From assembly GCA_937879965.1 (NCBI GenBank), contig CALFMP010000010.1, positions 1 to 64,000 on the forward strand: 64,000 nucleotides of DNA, in the 5' to 3' direction. This DNA comes from QKMZ01 sp012965515 (GTDB lineage Bacteria > Cyanobacteriota > Vampirovibrionia > Obscuribacterales > Obscuribacteraceae). The translations under genes were made by a program, and so were the position numbers. The notes beneath the pieces were generated by a model. It made no database searches. It had not been told where the DNA came from and saw only the letters and a list, made by a program, of their open reading frames with translations. Shown here in pieces: positions 44,815 to 53,387 of this stretch. Position 1 is the first letter of the stretch. Each line of letters starts with the position of its first letter.

Positions 44815-45125
44815 GGCTGAAACAACGAAAAATTTGCGGTTTGTGGTTGTTCAACCATTTTCCGTCATGGGCTGTTGTGCGAAACTGGGGCACCGAATAT
44901 GGTGCCGAAAGCCTCTGTCGAACAGATGAGGAGCCACCGCTATTGGTGGCAGTGTCATTGCCTGATGTTTAACTATAAGCAATCGTAGGGTCGGCGCCAA
45001 AAAACGAATGCCTCGGGAAGAGGCATTCGTCCGTGCGAAGACCAGTCACCCGGCATCTGTCATCTTGGGAATGACGATGCCGGGCTTCCGGTTGCACTCA
45101 AGGCTGTGTCTGACTCAGGCGCCGA
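44815..45125. other. Convergent gap with terminators
   Basis: About 310 bp. A GCCACC / GGTGGC stem (44932-44949) could end the deoB operon. The minus-strand terminator at 44999-45029 is listed separately. No gene. Confidence 0.55.
44999..45029 (-). terminator. Intrinsic terminator
   Basis: 10-bp perfect stem CGAATGCCTC / GAGGCATTCG (45005-45029) followed on the minus strand by TTTTTT. It ends the gene at 45126-45695. Confidence 0.85.
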
Positions 45126-45695
45126 TTACTGCGTCTGGTGATCCTGGCAGTGACCGCAGTTGTTGCAGCACTCGCCGGCGAGCGGCGAAGAGCAGTTCCA
45201 ACATGCAGGCACCGTGCCCGGGAGGTGATGGTCGTTGGTGTAGACCACCGGGGGCGTGATGCTGCGAGCGGCACTTTCCTGGAGCTTCTGTTCCAGCGTA
45301 GCGGCGAATGAAACAGGGTCCAGCAGGTGGAACTTGAACGTTCCGGCCACCTGCCCTTCCTGGCTGTCGCGGCGCACAAGCACCGTCAACTCACGAGGGA
45401 AAGGGCTCCGGTTCTGACTCTTTCCGCCACCAATCAGGTTGCGCAAAAGGTTGCCAGCGCCGGACGGCTTGGAAGCCGAAGGCAGGGCTATGGGCGTCGC
45501 GGGCTCGTCGAGCGCGACACAGAAAACCTCCTCACCGTCCACCTCGATGCATGCGTGGAAGCCAGGCTTCTGCGCGAATGCGAGCATCTGAGGGATTGTG
45601 CCGTGTGGCACGCTGACGAATGTGGTGGTTCCGTCTTGTTCGACAAACCGATCGAACGTCTTGCGAGCGGTATCACATACTCGGACTGTGATCAT
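45126..45695 (-). CDS. Hypothetical protein with C-terminal zinc ribbon
   Basis: 189 aa. An N-terminal mixed domain is followed by a Pro/Ser/Gly linker and a Cys-rich end: CWNCSSPLAGECCNNCGHC, a double-knuckle zinc ribbon. No family assigned. The start at 45695 has GGAGGAAG about 10 nt upstream; the earlier ATG at 45767 has no RBS. Own terminator downstream. The zinc-ribbon style recalls the pknG-cluster proteins. Confidence 0.68.
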   Translation of the reverse strand: MITVRVCDTARKTFDRFVEQDGTTTFVSVPHGTIPQMLAFAQKPGFHACIEVDGEEVFCVALDEPATPIALPSASKPSGAGNLLRNLIGGGKSQNRSPFPRELTVLVRRDSQEGQVAGTFKFHLLDPVSFAATLEQKLQESAARSITPPVVYTNDHHLPGTVPACWNCSSPLAGECCNNCGHCQDHQTQ

Positions 45696-46370
45696 ATGCG
45701 TTTCTTCCTCCGAGGAAGCTCTCAGGCGATAAGCCTTCGAGGCTCCCTCATGTGTTGCCTCTGTCATGAATCAAAGGCGGGGTTGAAGCGCCATAGCCCA
45801 GTTGCAGTGTCTAAATCTGCATCGGGCAATGCCTCCGCGCTGGTTTTTCTTCGCGGGGCATGGGCGAAATAAGCACGAAGCGACCAAGCACCATTGCTTG
45901 CGCCGCCAGGGTTATAACCTCGTCAATCGGACGTCCTGCTAAGCGTTCGACCAGACTTGACCAAATCTTCTCGACAAGTGCAAATTCGACAAGCAAAATG
46001 CCTGTCGATCAAGGGCGCTTATTGGGAGTGAAGATAAGGCTGGGAGTGGACGGAAGCTCTAGGAGAACGAAAGAAAGATGAGTACGAATAACCTAACAAC
46101 AGAACCTCTCCATGCCTAACGAGATCCCTCAAATCCCGCTTATCCAGGGGATAAAGGAAAGGTTAAGGCTCCTACTTTCTCGGGCAAAAGAGTGATTCTC
46201 GCAAACCTGTAGACGCAATCCAGGAGGGGAACTTCGGACATCTTTCCGCACGGCTGCAAGAGCCTGAGGTTAGCGCGAAGTACCCGCCCCTGTGCGTCTA
46301 TTAATCTCAGCCAGTGCTCGTTTTGCTAGCGCAACTGCGCGTTACAAACTTTACGAAGCACCACCTGTGG
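45696..46370. other. Gene-free region
   Basis: About 675 bp between two minus-strand genes. Short frames in it lack RBS and domain content. Promoter of the zinc-ribbon gene expected at its left end. Confidence 0.5.
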
Positions 46371-47486
46371 TTACGACTTGCCTTCGCTGGACTCGGGTTC
46401 GCCGGTCGCCGCAGGGCTTGTTGCCGCAGGGCTGGAAGCGCCCAGCTGGTCGGTGCACGGGCAGTATCCGGAAGTGTGCACGACGACGCGGTCATGGCAA
46501 TGAGCCGGGTCGCGCATGGCAGTAATTTTCTTGAGCAGCTTCTCGGCTGCTTTCGAATGCCCTGCGTCGTACGGGTTCAAGTCCAGATGCATGCGCACCC
46601 AGTACTGGTTGGTGTGAGTGACCGGCCAGCGGCAGGGCAGCTTGAGTTCCGCCGGAATGTGCTCGGCCGGAATGTTCTGCAAAGCGGCAAGCCAGGCTTC
46701 CTGCGAGCGCGTCAGCGGGCGAGCCTTCTTTCCATCTTCGGCCTTGCGCGCGATGAACGCGTTCAAGCCTTCGCGGATGCCTTCGTAAGCCAGCTCGTGC
46801 TCACCGTAGGTGAAGCTGTAGCCGAGCGTTTTGAAAAAGCGCGCCACGTTGTACCAGCTGGGCACCGCGTCGATGCGGTGATAGCCGATTTCCTTGAGCA
46901 GCTTGGCCGCTTGTCTGACGAAGTGAACCGGCACAGCCGACATCGGTCGAGCCATCTGCCAGGGCGCGCGGCCGAGGAAGAAGGCTTGCGACCAGAGCGA
47001 CATGTAGGTGTCGCGGTCATACTGGCGCCAGGCGTAGAAGTCCGGGTCGGAGATGAAGTGTCCGACTGAATCTTCGACATCCAGTCCGTCGAGATATGTG
47101 GCAGGGTCCCACGAGTAGATGGACAGCTCTGCAGCCAGATAGCCTTCAGGCAAGCGGTTGCAGGCTGGATCGGTGTTGGGGAAGAAGGTCAGGGGAGACG
47201 ATTGGTCGGTGCCGTCCAGTTGCCGATCGCGAAGAGCGCAGCGGAGAATTGGTTTCTCGCCTTGCCATCCTTCGACCAGAACGCGGATGCCGTCATTGCG
47301 CACGAGCATGCGTCCCTTGTCGGTAACATACTCGTACGAGTGGACGCCATCAGCTTCCGTGACGGTAGCTTTGGCATCTTTCAGCGACAGTCCAATCAGA
47401 GAAAATACAGAGGAGTGCACCAAACGACTCAACAGTTCCTCAGTAGGAACTTGAGCGAGTTTGCTGCTCAGTTTCGTTTTTGACAT
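46371..47486 (-). CDS. Hypothetical cytoplasmic protein
   Basis: 371 aa, soluble, rich in aromatic residues (DPDFYAWRQYDRDTYMSLWSQAFFLGRAPWQM). A C-terminal HCHDRVVVHTSGYCPC has possible metal-binding Cys/His. Ends in an Ala/Ser/Pro/acidic tail. I do not recognise the family. Start at 47486; GC-rich class; monocistronic. Confidence 0.7.
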   Translation of the reverse strand: MSKTKLSSKLAQVPTEELLSRLVHSSVFSLIGLSLKDAKATVTEADGVHSYEYVTDKGRMLVRNDGIRVLVEGWQGEKPILRCALRDRQLDGTDQSSPLTFFPNTDPACNRLPEGYLAAELSIYSWDPATYLDGLDVEDSVGHFISDPDFYAWRQYDRDTYMSLWSQAFFLGRAPWQMARPMSAVPVHFVRQAAKLLKEIGYHRIDAVPSWYNVARFFKTLGYSFTYGEHELAYEGIREGLNAFIARKAEDGKKARPLTRSQEAWLAALQNIPAEHIPAELKLPCRWPVTHTNQYWVRMHLDLNPYDAGHSKAAEKLLKKITAMRDPAHCHDRVVVHTSGYCPCTDQLGASSPAATSPAATGEPESSEGKS

Positions 47487-48335
47487 TCTACATGTCCTCA
47501 GTTAGTGACCGTCAACCAGGTGGAAAACCTGGTCAGGTGACTGTTAAGCAGGGGGCAGCAAGAGAATTGGGTGGTCAGTAAAGAACTCAAAAAGAGAGAA
47601 GGAAAGAAGTGCGCTTGTACCTAACAAGTCCATTGACTCGTCATCAAGGAGCTAAGAGAAACCTAACTGGGCCTAGGATTGAGAGTTTTACTAGGTCTTG
47701 AAAACAAACAGGGGAGCCGCAAACCTTTGCCTTGATTGTGCTTTCGCCAAAGTGTCGAAGACCCTCTTGATTTCTTGCTCGCGAGGCTTGCGGTACTCGC
47801 GCTAGTTATCAAGTGAATCTCTGTTTTCTCTCATGTTCATCTTCTCGAAATCCCTCCTGAAAACCTAGGCTGTGCAAGGGTTTTCGAGGGCGAATCCGTA
47901 AATGCCGACGGGCCGGGCTTCGTCAGTTAAGTTCACCTTCAGACATATATCTTGCTTGTATTCATGAGCTTTCCCTAGATTAACTACGCATATTTGTTTT
48001 CATTCTCGCTTAAAAACACCCAAGTTCCAAAACCAAGTCATTACCTGCCTTACCTCTGTTTTTCGCACCTAACTTCGTTAGGAAGAGTGCGTCGGACATA
48101 GCATTGCAGGTGGTGGCATGAGCGAGAAGAACAAGCTGCAGCTTGTAGCGTGTGTTGATATGACTGTCTCGATGTGCGCACGCCGAGATAGCCTCCGTAA
48201 CGCAGAAAGCGGAGCGGCATCAGCACACAAAGCAATCGATCGATTCTTTGTTTTAGCGACCCAAGCGTTGTTCTGAGTGTGCGCTCATCGCAACGCCGCA
48301 AGTCGCGTGCCAGTTCTACTGGAGGACCAACCACT
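47487..48335. other. Gene-free region between divergent genes
   Basis: About 850 bp. Contains a small perfect palindrome CCTAAC TTC GTTAGG (48068-48082). Otherwise AT-rich with no supported gene; promoters for both flanking genes. Confidence 0.5.
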
Positions 48336-48908
48336 ATGAAAGCTAGCTTCGTAGTCAATCCCGCTCTGAAGGGGGCTGCCGGTGTCGAATTTGTCGAAAC
48401 CGACGTGCTCCTTCTCTGCACTGTTGCAGGAACTGAACTCGGTCCTACCACCCGTGCCGTCGACCAGAGTCTGAATGGGCTGATCACCCGCAAACTTCAG
48501 ACGAAGAAACTCGGATTCACGGGAGAAGTCGGCCAGCTCATCAGCATTGCTCCGAAAGGGGCTCCGGCGAAGCGCATCAGCATCGTCGGGCTGGGTGAGA
48601 TGGGGACTCTTCAGCCGCGCAATCTCTGCAAGGCAATCCACACGACCGTCGAGGATGCGCTGAAGCGCAATGCATCTCGGCTTTCCATTCCCGTCGCCGC
48701 CAACAGCATGAGCCAGATCAAGCTCAAGGGCCAGGCCAAGATCATCCGCGAGGTGGTCGAATCGCTTCTGGCTTCCGCTGCCTATCGCGACAAGGAAGGG
48801 GAATTCGAGGTCGAACTCGTTTGCACTCCGCAAGCCGCACATCTGATTCAGCAAGGACTCGACATCGAGCCCAACCTGGACAGCGTGTGCTGCCTGGACG
48901 ACGAGTAA
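48336..48908 (+). CDS. Stand-alone leucyl aminopeptidase N-terminal (M17_N, macro-like) domain protein
   Basis: 190 aa, about the size of the M17 N-terminal domain alone. Pattern VETDVLLLCTVAGTELGPTTRAVDQSLNGLI...FTGEVGQLISIAPKGAPAKRISIVGLGE is typical of that domain in PepA. The metal-binding catalytic domain (NTDAEGR and its ligands) is absent; the gene ends in an acidic LDDE and no catalytic frame follows. GGAGG lies 10 nt before the ATG. In PepA this domain takes part in hexamer assembly and DNA binding, so a binding role is possible. GC-rich codon use. Confidence 0.8.
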   Translation: MKASFVVNPALKGAAGVEFVETDVLLLCTVAGTELGPTTRAVDQSLNGLITRKLQTKKLGFTGEVGQLISIAPKGAPAKRISIVGLGEMGTLQPRNLCKAIHTTVEDALKRNASRLSIPVAANSMSQIKLKGQAKIIREVVESLLASAAYRDKEGEFEVELVCTPQAAHLIQQGLDIEPNLDSVCCLDDE

Positions 48909-49294
48909 CAGACGGCGACAAGGATTGTCTAACCGCAGGTTGCCACTGAAGTAACCGAGTAAGACTGCTGCCAAGGGCAGAATCGCTGTTGAACGAAGGG
49001 CGGGGTTCGGTGAAAGGCGCCACAAAGTGTGTGCAGCCGCATCGGACCCCGCCTGGAGTTTTCTTCAGCGGACATTTGCGCTGTGTGAGCCTCCAAACCT
49101 CACACATGCGCAATTTGTTTTGGTGTGTTTCTTACTAAGGAGAGTAGTAAGAAAATAACGAGTAAGCAATGGACTCAGTGAACAGTGATGCGTCCAGTTC
49201 CTCGGGGCTCCAGCTGGGTGCGACTGTAGGGCGATGCCATGCTTCGCCCGCATACTGAAACGGGCGACGGATGGCGTCGCCCCTACAACAGAGT
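48909..49294. other. Convergent gap
   Basis: About 385 bp. No gene. Contains a dispersed double-hairpin repeat at 49225-49287. Confidence 0.5.
49225..49287. repeat. Dispersed palindromic repeat, copy 4
   Basis: TGTAGGGCGATGCCATGCTTCGCCC, 12-nt spacer, GGGCGACGGATGGCGTCGCCCCTACA: outer ends complementary over about 17 bp with mismatches. Same family as 24306 and 43283 with a longer loop. It lies 8 nt from the stop of the 49295 gene and may serve as its terminator. Confidence 0.8.
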
Positions 49295-49735
49295 CTATTT
49301 GCCGACTGTTTCAGCGAGACTCTTTCTGCATGGATCGTACCAGCGCAGTGGCTGTTGAGGTGCGTCCAGATACAGGTCCGCAGCATGGCGACGCTGAATG
49401 CTGGCATTCCTGACGCCATTGCCGAGAAGAATTTTCAGCGCGAACATGGCGATTAAAGGCAGTCCAATACAGGCTCCTGCAACACTGATGAACATGTTTA
49501 TTGCGCCATTAATGCAACCGTCACTCTCTGCAGCAGCGTCATCATCGGCATTGGTGAAGACACCTGAGAGGTACTCATAATCAACGTTTTGATGGGTGTT
49601 GCTGTATGGTTCGTGATTCGAATCAACCAAATAATACTGAGCTTGAGCTGGTTGCAGTACTGACAAGAAGAGGATGCATAGTACGTGGAGAGAGATTCGA
49701 TTGTATGCGATTTTAGGCAAGCGGAAATTGCGCAT
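49295..49735 (-). CDS. Small exported membrane protein
   Basis: 146 aa. Signal peptide (ISLHVLCILFLSVLQPAQAQ), an acidic middle (NADDDAAAESDGC), one TM helix (about 80-104, INMFISVAGACIGLPLIAMFALKILLG), and a short basic tail. The start MRNFRLPK at 49735 follows GAGGATC. No family recognised. Confidence 0.68.
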   Translation of the reverse strand: MRNFRLPKIAYNRISLHVLCILFLSVLQPAQAQYYLVDSNHEPYSNTHQNVDYEYLSGVFTNADDDAAAESDGCINGAINMFISVAGACIGLPLIAMFALKILLGNGVRNASIQRRHAADLYLDAPQQPLRWYDPCRKSLAETVGK

Positions 49736-50257
49736 TCGATCCTCGCAAGGGAAAGTGACGACGGGAAGGTATTTCTGATGGGCGTACGGTATGTTGCAAC
49801 GGTTCACGTGGCAGTGGTGTGACACGAATACTAAACGCTGTTAATTAGTTTGCGCTGCTTAAAACGAGCGAGTGATGGGCGCTTATAAAGATAAGAGTGA
49901 AACTTCGCGCGAGGATTTAGGTTTTCTTAGTGACACAAAACGATGGAATTAGAGCTTCGGAATGGTTTTCAGGCTCTTCACTTCATTAGGGTGAAAATGT
50001 CTTTTTCATTTTTCTTGTCCAAAGGAATCCACAACCACAGCAGCTCTTCCCAGCCAATTGCATATGCATTTCCCCGGCTTACAGTGCTGTTGTCTTTGTG
50101 TCGAAAAAGACTTTCTGCGACTCTGCGCATCTTGGCTTGACGAGGTTGTTCCATCCTCCATCTCGCCAGCATAGAGCCGTTCACCGCATGGGTGCCACCG
50201 AGCCTGCCTGGACTCAGGTGCCCGTGCTAACAAATAACCAGGTAAGGAAAGATTTCA
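49736..50257. other. Gene-free region between divergent genes
   Basis: About 520 bp, AT-rich, no supported gene. Promoter region for the 50258 gene. Confidence 0.5.
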
Positions 50258-51073
50258 ATGACTACCAAGACCACCCACCCGACCTTCAAGGCGAGCTCCA
50301 CCCAGACCGAGCTGCCCGTCTACAAGCATTCCGACGTCGACGAATTCATCCGTGTCGAAGACTTCGACCTCTTCGAGATGATGCTTTGGCACCAGAATGC
50401 CGCTCGCGACACCGGCAACACGAAAGCGGAAGAGCTTCGTCGCAACGGCGTGCAGTCGCTGCGCAACAGTCCTCATGCCGATGCTGCCACCAAGTGCCGC
50501 TCTCACTTCGAACGGCTGCAGGAGGCATTCGACAGCCTCTTGTCGCTCAAGGAGCAGGAGAAACTCGCACGTCAAAATCGCGGTCAGGCAAAGGGACGCT
50601 TGATTCCCGGCTGGCAGGATTTCGTCGCCAATGCCGGCAAGGGGTCCAGCAAGAAGGTCGACCCGGCGCATGCCGACACCACTCGTTCCAGCCTGGAGCG
50701 TCTGCACAGCTACAAGGTGGCGACCACCAGCTGTGATGTCATCGCGATGATGATGCGCCCGGCCTGGCAGCGCCTCAATCTCGCGCAGAAGGAGTTGTCT
50801 CGCCGCCTCTACCTGATTCACAGCACGGCTGTGAAGGAGATGGCGATGAACAACATCCTGTGCGCGCGTCAACTCCTGCTCAGTCAGGAGCCGGCCACTA
50901 CGGACGTTGCGGAACAGCGTGAGAGCTCGACCCTGTCGTGCGCGACTTCCTTCCTGATTTCGGATCAGTGGGACGCCGATGAGTCTGGCGCGAAGCTGCG
51001 CGGTGGCGATTCTTCCCATGCGGAAGAGCGCACCGTCGGCTGGGGCAACATGCCTTCGCCAGTGGATTACTAA
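50258..51073 (+). CDS. Hypothetical helical protein
   Basis: 271 aa, soluble, mostly helical (FERLQEAFDSLLSLKEQEKLA; WQRLNLAQKELSRRLYLIHSTAVKEMAMNN pattern). No signal, TM or known motif. RBS AGGAAAG upstream. Strongly GC-biased codons. Convergent with the 51381 operon. Confidence 0.72.
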   Translation: MTTKTTHPTFKASSTQTELPVYKHSDVDEFIRVEDFDLFEMMLWHQNAARDTGNTKAEELRRNGVQSLRNSPHADAATKCRSHFERLQEAFDSLLSLKEQEKLARQNRGQAKGRLIPGWQDFVANAGKGSSKKVDPAHADTTRSSLERLHSYKVATTSCDVIAMMMRPAWQRLNLAQKELSRRLYLIHSTAVKEMAMNNILCARQLLLSQEPATTDVAEQRESSTLSCATSFLISDQWDADESGAKLRGGDSSHAEERTVGWGNMPSPVDY

Positions 51074-51256
51074 GAGGTGGATCACTAATCGGCAGTGATT
51101 TCCGCTGTCGTGAGGTGACTTGAAGATGCGGGAGGTCGGCTTAACAACCGACTTCCCGTATTCTTCTTTTTGGCTCGCTTGATACTAAAAGCGGTAGTAG
51201 GAAAGGGTGAGAAAAAAAATTGAAGGAGAACGATGTTTCCTCTTCGGCAAAACACC

Positions 51257-51348
51257 CTGGGCGGTGTGACGAATTGAAGTATTCGCGCACACCGCCCAGC
51301 AGCAAAATTGTGCACCGTGAAGAAAGCTCCGCCAAAAAACGAGCTTTC
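51257..51348 (-). terminator. Two stable hairpins ending the patatin operon
   Basis: Hairpin 1: CTGGGCGGTGTG / CACACCGCCCAG with an inner CGAAT/ATTCG stem (51257-51299). Hairpin 2: GAAAGCTC / GAGCTTTC (51322-51348) within GTGCAC flanks. Both lie just past the stop at 51381 on the minus strand. The rest of 51074-51256 shows nothing. Confidence 0.65.
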
Positions 51349-51380
51349 TTCGCAACAGTGCACTCTTCTCGGCGCTGAAC

Positions 51381-51914
51381 TTACGCCTTTTCGGCCGCAG
51401 CCGTGAGAGCGTCGGCTTCGTCGAGCTTCGCGGTCGCCTTGGCGAGCATGTCTTCGACGACGCCGAGCATGTAGACGTTGGTCTCGTAGAGGAACGGCGC
51501 GATCGCTTCCTTCTCGACACCCATCTGCCTCATGAGCGTCTGGAGGACTTCTTCGGCCACCTCGGCGAGGGCGCCCTGAATTTCAGCGGCATCCTTCTCG
51601 CCGATCTGACCAGCGATTTCCATCACCTTCTCGAGCGGAGCCTTGGCTTCGCCCTCGGCGGCGCCATCACCTTCGGGCTTGGCGGCGGGCTTCGGGGCGC
51701 TCAGGTAGTCGGCCGTGTCGGAGACTGCCTTGTAGAGCGGAGCCGCCTGCTTGGCGATGCCGAAGCCGACGAGACGGGCAGCCTGCGCGGTGGCTGGACC
51801 GGCGCTGACGCCATTCTCGAGGCGGCTCTCGATGGATTGGAGCCCGGTCAGCACTGCTGCGACGCGGACCTTCATCTCTTCGACGGTGACGGCGGGCTTG
51901 GTGTTTGCAGTCAT
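51381..51914 (-). CDS. Hypothetical helical protein
   Basis: 177 aa, predicted all-alpha, Ala/Glu-rich (AAEIQGALAEVAEEVLQTLMRQMGV type) with a Pro/Gly linker near 75-90. No family recognised. RBS AGGAGA. Last gene of the operon headed by the patatin-like gene. Confidence 0.7.
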   Translation of the reverse strand: MTANTKPAVTVEEMKVRVAAVLTGLQSIESRLENGVSAGPATAQAARLVGFGIAKQAAPLYKAVSDTADYLSAPKPAAKPEGDGAAEGEAKAPLEKVMEIAGQIGEKDAAEIQGALAEVAEEVLQTLMRQMGVEKEAIAPFLYETNVYMLGVVEDMLAKATAKLDEADALTAAAEKA

Positions 51915-52057
51915 CTGTTTCTCCTGTGTGCTCTATCCCTGCAACTCAAGGTTGGCAGTGACAGAGCGGTTTTGCTCAGCGGTTTCGATTTGACGTGGAA
52001 TGCCTGTCGAGCAAAGTGCTGCTCGACAGGCAAGTCACCGATGGACGCGAACCCGGC

Positions 52058-52498
52058 TTACTGAGCCAGGTTGTACATGGCGACGCCGAACACCACCTGG
52101 CCGAAGATGGCCAGTACGGTGATGATCAGCGAGGCGCTGATGGTGGCGCCGAAGGTCTTCACGGTGAGCGAGTTCTTCATCGCCTTGGACACGCCCAGGA
52201 TGGACAGTGCCAGGATGAGAACGTCTGCAGCCATGAAGCTGAGCTCGTAAATCATCGCAGTGGTGACACCGCGCCCGATGCCCGAGATGAGCGCCATGGC
52301 ATAGAACTGCGCACCGATGGAGAGTGCGATGCTCAACACCCCATAGACGGCGGTGATGCCGATGACGGCGAGCGACCGCCAGAGGAAGGTCTTGTTTTCG
52401 CTGGCGGCGAATGCCACGTTGCCTGACGTGAGCCAGGGCGAAGCATAGCGAAGCGCCACCGCAGTGGCGATGGCGTAGATGATCAAGCTGATAAGCAT
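52058..52498 (-). CDS. Polytopic membrane protein
   Basis: 146 aa with four TM helices (about 2-20, 38-62, 75-100, 117-142). No known motif. It follows the 24-aa gene by 75 nt. Family unknown. Confidence 0.72.
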   Translation of the reverse strand: MLISLIIYAIATAVALRYASPWLTSGNVAFAASENKTFLWRSLAVIGITAVYGVLSIALSIGAQFYAMALISGIGRGVTTAMIYELSFMAADVLILALSILGVSKAMKNSLTVKTFGATISASLIITVLAIFGQVVFGVAMYNLAQ

Positions 52499-52573
52499 GA
52501 TGTTTGCTTTCTCAAGTTGGCTTGCTGTGCGGTGTACGCGCAGCGAGCACTGTTTCTCGTTTGACTCGCGGTG

Positions 52574-52648
52574 TCACTGCGCCGCGAGAAGAAGGACCAG
52601 CAGAATCACGGCGATGAAGCCGAGACGGCCGGCGAACGTGTTGTTCAT
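52574..52648 (-). CDS. 24-aa hydrophobic peptide
   Basis: ATG at 52648 is preceded by AAGGAGGGTC, the best RBS in this operon. The product is a single TM helix (FIAVILLVLLLAAQ) after a short polar start. It stands alone in the gap between the 93-aa and 146-aa genes. The RBS quality and clean hydrophobic composition argue for a real micro-protein. Confidence 0.6.
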   Translation of the reverse strand: MNNTFAGRLGFIAVILLVLLLAAQ

Positions 52649-52751
52649 TGACCCTCCTTGCCCGGGGCGACATTCGAAAACATCGCTCCGAACAATTTGC
52701 TGGAGTTAGAATGCGGCGTTATTGCCGCGCTCTCGCGTGACGGGGTTGCCG

Positions 52752-53033
52752 TTACGCTTCGTCGTGAATCACTCCCTCGTCTTCGTCGTCGTAGCGGTCA
52801 TCTTCATCGGACTGCACACGCGACGCGTCCGAGAAGTTGAAGTCGAAGCGCGGGCCGAAATCACCGAGACCGTGCTCGGCGACGATCATCTGCGCGAATT
52901 CCATCAGGTCCTTGCGCTCGTCCAGCGGAAGCGAGTCGAGCGGATGAACGATGGTCATCGCCAGCGAGCCCTGACGGCGCGTCGGCTGGAAGATGCCGTA
53001 CTTGGCGAGGAGGAGTGTGTCAACACGAACCAT
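52752..53033 (-). CDS. Small acidic protein
   Basis: 93 aa. Basic start, then a helical segment (DERKDLMEFAQMIVAEHG), and a very acidic C-terminus (DEDDRYDDEDEG). RBS AAGGGAA. No family recognised. Part of the patatin operon. Confidence 0.65.
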   Translation of the reverse strand: MVRVDTLLLAKYGIFQPTRRQGSLAMTIVHPLDSLPLDERKDLMEFAQMIVAEHGLGDFGPRFDFNFSDASRVQSDEDDRYDDEDEGVIHDEA

Positions 53034-53115
53034 TCTTGTTCCCTTTCATGACGAAGACTAAGTCTGACTATCCGAGTGCTTACGCAGCCGGGTAGTCTTT
53101 CGCGTGCAGCAGGCG

Positions 53116-53367
53116 TTAGCTTGCCGGCTGATTGTCTTCAGGAATCGCTCCTGTGGAAGCGAGCTCGTCGAGATGGTTTTCGACTTGCTCGCCGCCGACC
53201 AGGGCGATTTGCAGCGCCACGAACTGAGGCGGTGAATCGCTCAGAACGTGGGACGGAATGCTGAGCCCGAGCTTGTCGACCAGGGAGGTCAACTCGCTCT
53301 GAGGCTCAGCGACACCGTCACGATGGGCGAAGGAGAGTATCCGTTGCTGTAGTTCTAGTGACTTCAT
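53116..53367 (-). CDS. Small hypothetical protein
   Basis: 83 aa, soluble, acidic. No motif. Begins 20 nt after the patatin-like stop with GGAGAC as RBS, so translation is probably coupled to it. Confidence 0.62.
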   Translation of the reverse strand: MKSLELQQRILSFAHRDGVAEPQSELTSLVDKLGLSIPSHVLSDSPPQFVALQIALVGGEQVENHLDELASTGAIPEDNQPAS

Positions 53368-53387
53368 CCGTGTTCGTCTCCTTCGTG

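Noticed and set aside
24306..49287. Possible CRISPR array
   Set aside because: The repeats are dispersed palindromes without regular spacers, and no cas genes are present.
49601..49640. tRNA-like string GATTCGAATC
   Set aside because: Lies inside a coding sequence and has no cloverleaf arms around it.
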